Source of the DNA: Pseudomonadota bacterium
Lineage (GTDB): Bacteria > Pseudomonadota > Gammaproteobacteria > Ga0077536
Direction: 5' to 3'
DNA length: 64,000 nt
Assembly (NCBI GenBank): GCA_016719885.1
Contig: JADJYF010000001.1
Span: 248,001-312,000 of the forward strand
Numbering within the stretch: the stretch's first letter is position 1; each line of letters begins with the position of its first letter. Under the pieces are notes generated by a model. That model saw only the letters and a program-made list of their open reading frames with translations. It did not search any database and was not told the origin of the DNA. Position numbers and translations under genes: made by a program. Positions 1-8,460 of the stretch are shown here, one piece after another.

Positions 1-1145
1 AGCACCGTGATGACGTGCGGCGTGTGGTAGCGCGGGTGCACGGCCGAGAACATCTGCGGCAACAGGCCGTCGCGGCTCATGACGAAGAAAATGCGGGTCT
101 GGCCGAACATCATCATGAGGATCACCGAGGGCAGGGCAAGGCCGGCGGCGAGGCCGATGAGATTGCCGACCTGCGGCCAGCCGATGCTGCGCAAGGTCCA
201 GGCCAGCGCTTCCTTGGAACACACCACCGCGTTGTCGCCGAGCGCCGCGCACTGGTGCGCGAGGGCGATGCTGCCCGGTGACAGCACTTCGCCCTCGGGG
301 CCGGCCACCGGCTGCGCGCCGACGCTGCCGATCACGCCCACCGCCACCAGCAGGTAGAACACCGTGCAGATGGCCAGCGAGCCGATGAGCCCGATGGGCA
401 TGTTGCGCTGAGGGTGCTCGGTTTCCTCGGCCGCGGTCGATACCGCGTCGAAGCCGACGTAGGCGAAGAAGATCGAGGCCGCCGCCGCCGAGATGCCGCC
501 GAAGCCGAGCGGCGCGAACGGCGTGAAATGATCCATGTGCACGACTGGGATGGCGAGCGCGATGAACACCGCGAGCGCGGTGACCTTGACGCCCACCAGC
601 ACCGCGTTGACCGCCGCGCTTTCGCGCGTGCCTATGACCAGCAGCCAGGTGACGAGGCCGGCGATGCCCATGGCCGGCAGGTTGATCAGGCCGCCATCGT
701 AGGGACCGCGCACCAGCGCCTGTGGAATGTCGATATGCAAGGCATTCTGCACGAGGCCGACCACATAGCCTGACCAGCCCACCGACACCGCGCCGGCCGC
801 CACCGCGTATTCGAGGATCAGCGCCCAGCCCACCATCCAGGCGATGAGCTCGCCCATTACCGCGTAGCTGTAGGTGTAGGCTGAGCCCGACACCGGCACC
901 ATGGCCGCCATCTCGGCGTAGCACAGGGCCGCCACCGCGCACACCACGCCGGCGATGACGAAGCTCGCCATCATGCCGGGGCCGGCCTTCTGCGCGGCCT
1001 CGGCGGTCAACACGAAGATGCCCGTGCCGATCACCGCGCCGATACCGAGCATGGTCAATTGAAAGGCGCCGAGTGAGCGATGCAGGGCTTTCCTTTCCGC
1101 CGTCGCGAGGATGGCGTCGAGGGATTTCACGCGGCCGAAGATCAT
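1..1145 (-). CDS. APC-superfamily amino acid permease (CAT/YfnA-like), C-terminus cut by window edge
   Basis: This is an inner-membrane amino acid transporter of the APC superfamily, closest in motifs to the cationic-amino-acid/YfnA group. About 381 residues are visible and the 3' end lies outside the window. The N-terminal segment has the first-helix signature GIGAVIGTGIFVLTA. Further in are a GTRES..VNAVLV stretch and FFAYVGFDAVSTAAEET followed by HPQRNMPIG, all typical of this group. At least eight hydrophobic segments are seen. The ATG at 1143-1145 follows a GGAAGG ribosome-binding site. The substrate cannot be read from sequence. Confidence 0.9.
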   Translation of the reverse strand, partial: MIFGRVKSLDAILATAERKALHRSLGAFQLTMLGIGAVIGTGIFVLTAEAAQKAGPGMMASFVIAGVVCAVAALCYAEMAAMVPVSGSAYTYSYAVMGELIAWMVGWALILEYAVAAGAVSVGWSGYVVGLVQNALHIDIPQALVRGPYDGGLINLPAMGIAGLVTWLLVIGTRESAAVNAVLVGVKVTALAVFIALAIPVVHMDHFTPFAPLGFGGISAAAASIFFAYVGFDAVSTAAEETEHPQRNMPIGLIGSLAICTVFYLLVAVGVIGSVGAQPVAGPEGEVLSPGSIALAHQCAALGDNAVVCSKEALAWTLRSIGWPQVGNLIGLAAGLALPSVILMMMFGQTRIFFVMSRDGLLPQMFSAVHPRYHTPHVITV

Positions 1146-1234
1146 CACTGCTGCCTTCCGGTGTTGGGGCGCGGCATGGCCGCACGGGTTGTGGGATTAA
1201 CCGTCAGCCTATCGGCTAAATCAAAAGGCGCAAG

Positions 1235-1251
1235 GGGCGCGGGCCGCGCCC
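1235..1251 (-). terminator. Hairpin downstream of the cation exchanger gene
   Basis: Perfect 7-bp arms (GGGCGCG/CGCGCCC) enclose a 3-nt loop. On the minus strand the hairpin begins a few bases after the exchanger stop codon and is followed by a T-rich stretch (cttgcgcctttt). It is a plausible terminator that insulates the exchanger from the permease downstream. Confidence 0.45.
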
Positions 1252-1255
1252 GCCG

Positions 1256-2260
1256 TCAATGCAGCATCAGCGCGAGATAGCCAACGTAGAGCAGCGCGCT
1301 GACCGCCACGTGCCACACGCGAATGGTGCCGCGATGCGCGTGCACCGCCAGCCACAGTCCGGCCACCAGCGTGGTGAGGACGCCGCCCATGATCTCGGCA
1401 TTGGGACGCCACGGTGTGATGGTGAGGCCCAGGGCCGGCAGCAGGCTGCCTTGAAAGACCATCGCGCCGGTGATGTTGCCGAACGCGAGGGTGTCCTTGC
1501 CGCGCCGGATCCACAGGATGCTGTTGACCTTCTCCGGCAGCTCGGTGGCGACCGGCACCAGCAGCAGCGACAGCATCAGTGGCGACACGCCGAGCAGGGT
1601 CGATGCGTGCTGGATGCCGTGCACGAAACCCTTGGCCCCGAACACCAGCAGCGCGAGGCCGAGCACGGCCTGCACGGCCGCCAGTGCGATGTGGTCCGGC
1701 AGGCCGAGGCGCGCCAGGAATAACTGCGAATGGGCCACCGTGCCGTGACCGTCCTCGACCAGTTGCGCGGAGGCGCGCAGGGTCAGCAGGACGTAGATGA
1801 AATAGATGCCGACCAGCAGTACCGCGGCGCCGACGCGCCATAGCGCGGCATCGGCCGGCAGGTAGAGGCTGGCGCTGGCGATGGCGAAGGCCAGCAGGAA
1901 GAACCATACGTCGCGTTTCAGGCCGACGCGCTCCGGCCGCAGCGCGCCCGACCAGCCGCGCCTGGACAGCACCGACAAGGCCATCAACGCCAGGCTCAGG
2001 GTCGACAGCATGAGCGGCGCGCCGAGAATCGCACCGACGCCGACCTCCATGTTGACCGACTTGTCCTCGCCGCCGGCCAGCACCGCGACCAGCGGCACGA
2101 TGCTTTCCGGCATGGCGGTGCCGACCGCCGCGAAGATCGAGCCCGTCACGCCTTCGGAAATGCCGAGTTGTTCGCCGAGGTGCTCGAGCGCGTTGGTGAA
2201 GATTTCCGCCGCCGCCAGGATCAGCAGCAGCATCACGATGATTTCAAACCAGACCGGCAT
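1256..2260 (-). CDS. Calcium/sodium-type cation exchanger (CaCA family)
   Basis: A 334-residue integral membrane protein with the two-fold repeat of the Ca2+/cation antiporter family. The first alpha-repeat is GSIFAAVGTAMPESIVPLVAVL and the second ends in LLLVPVATELPEKVNSILW; both carry the conserved acidic residue in an xPE motif. A short region with charged residues joins the halves. The start chosen is the Met of MPVWFEI, with a weak GGAA eight bases upstream; codons further 5' give unconvincing low-complexity residues. It is divergent from the anion transporter gene. The transported ion is inferred from the family only. Confidence 0.85.
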   Translation of the reverse strand: MPVWFEIIVMLLLILAAAEIFTNALEHLGEQLGISEGVTGSIFAAVGTAMPESIVPLVAVLAGGEDKSVNMEVGVGAILGAPLMLSTLSLALMALSVLSRRGWSGALRPERVGLKRDVWFFLLAFAIASASLYLPADAALWRVGAAVLLVGIYFIYVLLTLRASAQLVEDGHGTVAHSQLFLARLGLPDHIALAAVQAVLGLALLVFGAKGFVHGIQHASTLLGVSPLMLSLLLVPVATELPEKVNSILWIRRGKDTLAFGNITGAMVFQGSLLPALGLTITPWRPNAEIMGGVLTTLVAGLWLAVHAHRGTIRVWHVAVSALLYVGYLALMLH

Positions 2261-2279
2261 GCGTCGATTCCACGACAGG

Positions 2280-2300
2280 GCGATACGCTGCGCGTATCGC
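2280..2300. promoter_or_regulatory. Perfect 9-bp stem-loop in the divergent promoter region
   Basis: Arms GCGATACGC and GCGTATCGC enclose a 3-nt loop (tgc). The hairpin sits 20 bases upstream of the cation-exchanger start codon, in the gap shared with the divergent RCK-domain anion transporter. It could be an operator or a 5'-leader hairpin. There is no direct evidence for either. Confidence 0.35.
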
Positions 2301-2518
2301 GGCTTGATGAGCTTGTGCGTTTGCGATGACGCATGGGTTGCGCGCACCTGCGTGGGGCGCACGGCAGGCATCTTAGTGAATTCCCGAGCGCCGGCAAGGC
2401 TTGCGCGTCGAATTGCCCGCCATGGGCCTTCGGTGTAGGCTCCGCGCCTCGTCCAACCCCGCCCACCGCCGCCACCGGAGGCGTGCCCGATGTCCCACTC
2501 CTTGCCGCGCGTGACACC

Positions 2519-4333
2519 ATGAGTGCCGAAGCCTGGCTGACCTTGGCGGTCGTCGTTGCGATCTTCGGCAGCCTGGCCCTGACCCAGCTCGCCACCGACC
2601 TGGTGATGCTGGCAGGGCTCACGACCCTGCTCGTCGGCGGCGTGTTGACGCCGCGCGAAGCGCTGGCCGGTTTTGCCAATGAAGGCGTGATGACGGTCGG
2701 CATCCTGTACGTGGTGGTGGCGGGCCTGCGCGATACCGGCGCGATGTCGGCGCTGGCCCAGGAATGGTTCGGCAAGCCGCGCACCGTGGCCGCCGCGCAA
2801 CTGCGCATGATGCTGCCGGTCGCGGCGATTTCGGCCTTCATGAACAATACGCCGTTGGTGGCGGCGATGTTACCGGCGGTGTCCGACTGGGGCAGACGCC
2901 TGCGCATTCCGCTGTCGCAACTGCTGCTGCCCTTGAGCTACGCGGCGATCCTCGGCGGCCTGTGCACCCTCATCGGCACCAGCACCAACGTCATCGTGGC
3001 GGGCCTCATGCGCGACGCGGTCGCCAAGGGCGAGGTAGACAGCGGCCTGTCATTCTTCACCCTCACGCCGATAGGCCTGGCCTGCGCGGTGACGGGTCTC
3101 GCCTACATCGTGCTGACCACGCGCTGGCTGCTGCCGCTGCGCGGCTCGCCGCTGCGCGACGCCAGCGACCCGCGTGCCTACACGGTCGAGATGCTGGTCA
3201 TGGCCGACGGCCCGATCGCCGGGCGCAGCATCGAGGAAGCGGGGCTGCGCCACCTGCCCGGCACCTACCTCGCCGAAGTCGATCGCGACGGCCAGGTGAT
3301 GGCGGCGGTCGGTTCGAATTTTCGCCTGCTCGGCAATGATCGCCTGGTGTTCGTGGGGGTGGTCGACTCGGTGCTGGACCTTACGAAGATGCGCGGCCTG
3401 GCGCCGGCCACCGACCAGTTGTTCAAGCTCGACGGTTCGCGCACCGATCGCATGCTGATCGAGGCCGTGGTGTCGCACCAGTCGCCGCTGCTCGGCAAGA
3501 GCATTCGCGAGGGGCGCTTCCGCACCCAGTACAACGCGGTCGTGATCGGCGTGGCGCGTGGCGGTGAACGCCTCTACCAGAAACTCGGCGACGTGGTGCT
3601 GGAAACCGGCGACACGCTGCTGCTCGAGGCGCGTCCGGCGTTTCTCCAGCAACAGCGTAACGCGCGCGATTTTTACCTGGTCAGCGGCATCGAGGATTCC
3701 ACGCCCCTGTCACGGGAAAAGGCACCGCTGGCGCTCGCCATCCTGGTGGCGATGGTGGCGGCGGCCACCGTGTTCGAACAGCATCCGTGGTTCATTGCGC
3801 GCGGCTACAGCATGTTGCATGCGGGTCTCCTGGCCTCGTTCGCGATGCTGATCTCGGGGTGCTGCAAGGCCGAGTCGGCGCGGCGCACCATCGACTGGCC
3901 GGTGCTGATCGTGATTGCCGCGACCATCGGCATCGGCACCGCCTTGCACAACACCGGTCTCGCGGCGGCGGCGGCCGAGCTGGTCGCGGGCTTCAGCGCC
4001 GCGTCGCCGTGGCTGGCGCTCGCGACGGTCTATATTGCTACCATGCTTGCCACCGAACTGCTCAGCAACAATACCGCCGCGGTCTTGATGTTCCCGATTG
4101 CCGTGGCGTCGGCCGAGGCCTTGCACGTGTCGCACATGCCGTTCGTGGTGGCCATGACCATCGCCGCGTCCTGCGGCTTCGCCACGCCGCTCGGCTACCA
4201 GACTCACATGATGGTGTTCGGTCCGGGCGGTTATCGCTTCGCGGATTTCCTGCGCTTTGGCATTCCCCTCAACCTGGTGGTGGCCGCCACCACCGTGCTG
4301 TTGACGCCGTGGGTGTTCCCTTTCCAGCCCTGA
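2519..4333 (+). CDS. SLC13/DASS-type anion transporter with two RCK_C (TrkA_C) domains
   Basis: A 604-residue permease of the divalent anion:Na+ symporter/ArsB-NhaD superfamily. The N-terminal membrane half (about 1-210) contains the conserved FMNNTPLVAAMLP loop and LCTLIGTSTNVIVAGLM. Two cytosolic TrkA_C modules follow (about 220-295 and 305-380; EAGLRHLPGTYLAEVDRDG and LLGKSIREGRFR). The second membrane half contains ATELLSNNTAAVLMFPIA. Such proteins usually carry sulfate, dicarboxylates or related anions; the ligand is not predictable. The ATG used lacks a clear SD. An in-frame GTG at 2483 lies only 2 bases from a GGAGG, so the true start is uncertain. The gene is 13 bases upstream of kup, probably one operon. 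Confidence 0.85.
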   Translation: MSAEAWLTLAVVVAIFGSLALTQLATDLVMLAGLTTLLVGGVLTPREALAGFANEGVMTVGILYVVVAGLRDTGAMSALAQEWFGKPRTVAAAQLRMMLPVAAISAFMNNTPLVAAMLPAVSDWGRRLRIPLSQLLLPLSYAAILGGLCTLIGTSTNVIVAGLMRDAVAKGEVDSGLSFFTLTPIGLACAVTGLAYIVLTTRWLLPLRGSPLRDASDPRAYTVEMLVMADGPIAGRSIEEAGLRHLPGTYLAEVDRDGQVMAAVGSNFRLLGNDRLVFVGVVDSVLDLTKMRGLAPATDQLFKLDGSRTDRMLIEAVVSHQSPLLGKSIREGRFRTQYNAVVIGVARGGERLYQKLGDVVLETGDTLLLEARPAFLQQQRNARDFYLVSGIEDSTPLSREKAPLALAILVAMVAAATVFEQHPWFIARGYSMLHAGLLASFAMLISGCCKAESARRTIDWPVLIVIAATIGIGTALHNTGLAAAAAELVAGFSAASPWLALATVYIATMLATELLSNNTAAVLMFPIAVASAEALHVSHMPFVVAMTIAASCGFATPLGYQTHMMVFGPGGYRFADFLRFGIPLNLVVAATTVLLTPWVFPFQP

Positions 4334-4346
4334 GCGCGGCGCGGCC

Positions 4347-6230
4347 GTGACGGCCGACGGCGCCCAGCGCGTCACCTCGGTGCGGCTGCTGGCGGCGCTC
4401 GGCGTGGTGTTCGGCGACATTGGCACGAGCCCCCTGTACGCGCTGCGCGAATGCTTTCTCAACAGCCACCATCCGCTGGCGGTGACCGAAGCCAATGTGC
4501 TCGGCGTGCTGTCGCTCATCACCTGGGCGCTGATCCTGGTCATTTCCATCGAGTACATGGCGGTGCTGATGCGCGCCGACAATCGCGGCGAAGGCGGCAT
4601 CCTGGCCTTGACCGCCCTCATCGGACGCAAGCTCGGGCAGGGCGGCGCCTATCCCAAGCTCGCCATCGCGCTCGGTGTACTCGGCGCGACCTTGATGTTC
4701 GCCGACAGCATGATCACGCCGGCCATTTCGGTGTTGAGCGCGCTGGAGGGGCTGGCCTTCGCCAACGCGCGCCTGCGGCCGCTGGTGGTGCCGCTGGCGC
4801 TGCTCGTCATCACTTCGCTTTACATGATTCAACACCACGGTACGGCGCGCATCGGACGCGTGTTCGGGCCGGTGATGCTGGTGTGGTTCGCGACCTTGGC
4901 GGTCAGCGGCGCGGTGTCGGTGGCCGGCAATCCCGGCGTGCTGGCGGCCATCAATCCGGTCCACGCGCTGCGTTTCTTTCTCGACAACGGCCTGCTGGGA
5001 TTTTTCGTGATGGGCGCGGTGTTCCTGGTGGTGACCGGCGGCGAAGCGCTGTACGCCGACATGGGGCATTTCGGACCGCAGCCCATTCGCCATGCCTGGT
5101 TCGGCGTGGTGCTGCCCGCGCTGTTGCTGAATTACTACGGCCAGGGCGCCTTGCTGCTGCGCGACCAGCAGCATCTCCACCAGCTGTTCTTCGCGCTGAT
5201 GCCGGCGGTCGCGGTGCCGGTGGTGGTGGTGCTGGCGGCCTGCGCGACCGTCATCGCTTCTCAGGCAGTGATCTCGGGTGCCTTCACCATCGCGCGTGCC
5301 ATCATCCAGCTCGGCTACAGTCCGCGCCTCGCGATCCGGTCGACTTCCGCCGACAGTGCCGGCCAGATCTATGTGCCGGTGGTGAACTGGCTGTTCCTGC
5401 TCGGCACTGCCGGCCTGGTGCTGGGCTTTCGCAACTCGAGCAACCTCGCCGCCGCCTACGGTGTGGCGGTCGCCACCACCATGCTCGCGACCACCGTGCT
5501 GTTGCTGGCCTACGCGCACGTCACCACCGGCTTCAGCAAACGCGTGGTGCTGCTGTGCGGCCTGCCGTTCCTGTGCATCGACGTGACGTTCTTCAGCGCC
5601 AACCTCGTCAAGGTGCCGGCCGGCGGCTGGCTGCCCTTGCTGTTCGCGCTGGTGCTGTGCCTGCTCATCGCCGCCTGGCGCACGGGGCGCAACGAACTGT
5701 CGGTACGGCGCAACGCCGAGCGCATGCCTGAAGATCTCTTCATGACCAGCATCGGCATCGAACCGCCGGTGCGGGTGCCGGGCGTGGCCATCTATCTATC
5801 CGCCGCGACACGCGGTATTCCGCGCGCGCTGTTGCACAACCTCAAGCACAACAAGGTGCTGCACGAGCACGTGTTGCTGGTGACGGTCGAGACCCAGCGC
5901 ACGCCGATGGTGGCGCCCGACCAGCGCGGCACGCGCCTGGCGCTGGAGCACGGCATCTCGCGCGTGAAAATGGCTTACGGTTTCATGGAGCAGCCGGACC
6001 TGCCGCAGGACCTGCCGCGGGTGCTGGGCGACAGCCTGACGCTGGATGCCATGAACACCACGTATTTTCTCGGCCACGAGACGGTGCGGGTGAATGCCGA
6101 TGCGCCGCTCGTGCAACGCGTGCGGCGCCACCTGTTCGCGGCGATGCTGCGGGATGAAACCAGCGCCGCCGATTACTTCGGCCTGCCGCCCAACCAGGTG
6201 GTCGAGATCGGCGCGCAGGTGGTGCTGTAG
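4347..6230 (+). CDS. kup: Potassium uptake protein Kup
   Basis: A 627-residue low-affinity, proton-coupled K+ transporter of the KUP/HAK/KT family, at the family's usual length. The N-terminus has the hallmark GVVFGDIGTSPLYALRECF. About 12 hydrophobic segments follow, including DNRGEGGILALTALI and GGEALYADMGHFG. The C-terminal cytosolic domain of about 170 residues starts near GIEPPVRVPG. The start is GTG with a weak RBS. The gene is coupled to the RCK-domain transporter upstream, which suggests joint ion homeostasis. Its 3' end converges with motB across about 31 bases. Confidence 0.95.
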   Translation: MTADGAQRVTSVRLLAALGVVFGDIGTSPLYALRECFLNSHHPLAVTEANVLGVLSLITWALILVISIEYMAVLMRADNRGEGGILALTALIGRKLGQGGAYPKLAIALGVLGATLMFADSMITPAISVLSALEGLAFANARLRPLVVPLALLVITSLYMIQHHGTARIGRVFGPVMLVWFATLAVSGAVSVAGNPGVLAAINPVHALRFFLDNGLLGFFVMGAVFLVVTGGEALYADMGHFGPQPIRHAWFGVVLPALLLNYYGQGALLLRDQQHLHQLFFALMPAVAVPVVVVLAACATVIASQAVISGAFTIARAIIQLGYSPRLAIRSTSADSAGQIYVPVVNWLFLLGTAGLVLGFRNSSNLAAAYGVAVATTMLATTVLLLAYAHVTTGFSKRVVLLCGLPFLCIDVTFFSANLVKVPAGGWLPLLFALVLCLLIAAWRTGRNELSVRRNAERMPEDLFMTSIGIEPPVRVPGVAIYLSAATRGIPRALLHNLKHNKVLHEHVLLVTVETQRTPMVAPDQRGTRLALEHGISRVKMAYGFMEQPDLPQDLPRVLGDSLTLDAMNTTYFLGHETVRVNADAPLVQRVRRHLFAAMLRDETSAADYFGLPPNQVVEIGAQVVL

Positions 6231-6261
6231 GGCTGAGCGTCGCGTCGCGCCCCGCGCGGCG

Positions 6262-7442
6262 TCAGGGCTTGGCCTTGGTCGCGGTATTGGCCTTGAGCTT
6301 GGCCGGCGACTTGGCGGCGGGCGCTGCCAGTGCGGCGGCAGCCGCCACGGCATCAGCGGCGGCGGCGCCGGCTGAGGGCGCGACGCCGGTTGATTTCCTG
6401 GCCGGCTCGGCGGCCTCGGGCTGTGGCGCTGCGGCCTCGGTCGATGCGGTCGCTGCCGTGTCGTGTCGGCGGCCGGCGTCGCCACGGCGTCGGTCGCTTC
6501 CCGCGGCGCTTCAACGGCCGGCGCGGCGGCATCGCCAGCCGCGGCGGACGCGTCGCCGGTGTTCGTGGGTGCGCCCTCGGCGCCATCCATGTTCACCGAC
6601 TTGCCGAAATCGCCACGCAACACCACGATGCTGATGCGGCGATTGATCGGCGCCTGGGGCTGACTGGGGTCCAGCAGGTCGGACGAACCCAAGCCCACCA
6701 CGCGCCCCACTTTCTCTTCCGGCAGGCCGCCGTTCAGCAGTTCGCGGCGCGCGGCATTGGCGCGATCGGCGGACAGTTCCCAGTTGCCGTAGTCGCCGTC
6801 GTAGGCATAGGGCGTGGCATCGGTGTGCCCCGAGATGGAAACGCGGTTCGGCGCTTCGCTGATGACTTTCACGATCTCGTGCAGGATGTCGGCGGTATAG
6901 CTTTTGAGGTGCGCGCTGCCCTGGTCGAACATCGCGCGGTTTTCCTTGTCGACGATCTGGATGCGCAGTCCTTCCGGCGTGATGTCGAACAGCACCTGGT
7001 CGGCGTAGTCCTTGAGACCCTTGCCGGCATCGACCACCGCTTTCAGCTCGTCCATCATCTTGATCATGCGCGCGCGGTCGAGCTTGTCGGCATCCTCGAC
7101 TTCCGCGGGCCCGTTGTTGGTGGTGTTGTCCTTGTTGGACGACTGCGAGGTGAAGGGATTCTCGCCGCGACCGGACAGGATGCCGTCGCCGCCGTTCAGG
7201 GCCGGATTGCCGGCGCCGTTGCCGGAAAAGCCGGTAGTCGCCAATGGGTCGTTGAAATAGGACGAGATCGCGGCGCGCTGCTCGACGGTGGTGGAAGACA
7301 TCAGCCACATCAGCATGAAGAACGCCATCATGGCGGTCACGAAGTCGGCGAACGCGACTTTCCACGCGCCGCCATGGTGACCGTGGCCACCCTTCTTGAT
7401 CTTCTTGATGATGATCGGGGCGGCGCCCTGGTTCGCTGCCAT
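6262..7442 (-). CDS. motB: Flagellar motor stator protein MotB, apparent frameshift in the C-terminal tail
   Basis: This is the peptidoglycan-anchored stator subunit. The N-terminus is a Gly/His basic stretch (KKGGHGHHGG). One membrane helix follows, with the proton-binding Asp at residue 33 in AFADFVTAMMAFFMLMWL. An OmpA-like domain covers about 150-275, with SISGHTDATPYAYDG and ELSADRANAARRELL. After about residue 325 the annotated frame turns into Arg/Pro-rich sequence and would run antisense through kup. One base out, the same DNA reads as an Ala-rich tail ending AKSPAKLKANTATKAKP and a TGA at 6262-6264. I therefore infer a one-base indel near 6450-6470 and an intended product of about 393 residues. 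motB lies 16 bases after motA. Confidence 0.85.
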
Positions 7443-7458
7443 GTCCTGCGCTCCGCCC

Positions 7459-8313
7459 TTACTTGCCCTTCACGCGGTTTTCGAGCTCCATGAAGGACGG
7501 CCGGTCGACACCGCCGATGGCCTTGCGTCCGAACTCGACGGCGATCTGCGGTGCGTAGCCCTGGGCCGAGGCGACCAGGGTGTTCTTGATGGCGAGGAAC
7601 AGCGCCGCTTCGTCCGCCGCCTGGTGTTCGAGCGCGGTCGCCATCGGGCCGACGAAACCATAGGCGAGCAGAATGCCGAGGAAGGTGCCGACCAGTGCCG
7701 CCGCGACGTGATGGCCAAGCTCGGCGGGCGGGCCGCCGATGGCGCCCATGGTGATGACGATACCGAGCACCGCCGCGACGATACCGAAGCCCGGCAGACC
7801 GTCGGAGACCCGCGTCAGCGCCGCCGACGGCTTGTGACCTTCCTGGTGATGGGTCTCGAGTTCGACGTCGATGAGCGCGTCGAGCTCGTAGGGGCTGGTG
7901 ATGCTGCCGGCCGCCAGCAGGCGCAGGTAGTCGGTGATGAATTCGACGAGGTGATGATCGGCGAGCAGGGTCGGGTACTTGCCGAAGATTTCCGAGGACT
8001 CGGGTTTGTCGACATCACCTTCCAGCGCCATCATGCCTTGCTTGCGGGCCTTGACCAGCAGGTCGTAGAGCAGGGCGAGGGTGTCCATGTAGAACTCTTT
8101 CTTGTACTTCGAACCCTTCAACAGCTTCGGGATCGAGCCAAAGGTTTGCTTGACGACCTTGCCGGGATTGGAGATCACGAAGGCGCCAAGCGCGGCGCCG
8201 CCGATGACCAGCAATTCGTAGGGCTGCCACAACGCCGCGAGTTCGCCGTGGGACAGAACGAAGCCGCCGGCCACGCAGCCGAGGACGAGGACGATGCCGA
8301 TGATCAGTGACAT
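7459..8313 (-). CDS. motA: Flagellar motor stator protein MotA
   Basis: A 284-residue stator subunit forming the proton channel with MotB in the inner membrane. Four hydrophobic segments are present. The cytoplasmic loop carries the torque-generating charges in ARKQGMMALEGDV, and the channel prolines lie in SDGLPGFGIVAAVLG and LLAYGFVGPMATALE. Its length matches the long enterobacterial-type MotA. It is upstream of motB on the same strand and is transcribed divergently from the CoA-transferase gene. No flagellar structural genes lie nearby, so the pair stands alone in this window. Confidence 0.95.
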   Translation of the reverse strand: MSLIIGIVLVLGCVAGGFVLSHGELAALWQPYELLVIGGAALGAFVISNPGKVVKQTFGSIPKLLKGSKYKKEFYMDTLALLYDLLVKARKQGMMALEGDVDKPESSEIFGKYPTLLADHHLVEFITDYLRLLAAGSITSPYELDALIDVELETHHQEGHKPSAALTRVSDGLPGFGIVAAVLGIVITMGAIGGPPAELGHHVAAALVGTFLGILLAYGFVGPMATALEHQAADEAALFLAIKNTLVASAQGYAPQIAVEFGRKAIGGVDRPSFMELENRVKGK

Positions 8314-8460
8314 GAGCGCGATTTCGACCGGTTGAACGGAACAATCCGGAAGGTCTTAGCGGCAAGCGGTGCGGGCGGCTTGAGGCGCGCAAAGCGGCGC
8401 GGGACCAGTACAATCGGCCGGCACCAGCCGAAAACCGACAGCGCCAGCCAGGGGAGCACG

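Noticed and set aside
4269..5519. 416-residue open frame opposite kup
   Set aside because: Gln/His/Arg-rich antisense shadow of kup with no family motif.
5796..6261. Long C-terminal extension of motB antisense to kup
   Set aside because: It has shadow-frame composition (Arg/Pro-rich), overlaps the well-supported kup gene, and a better tail exists one base out of frame.
8409..8414. TACAAT as a -10 box for the CoA-transferase gene
   Set aside because: No matching -35 at proper spacing; the nearest TTGAGG is 23 bases away.
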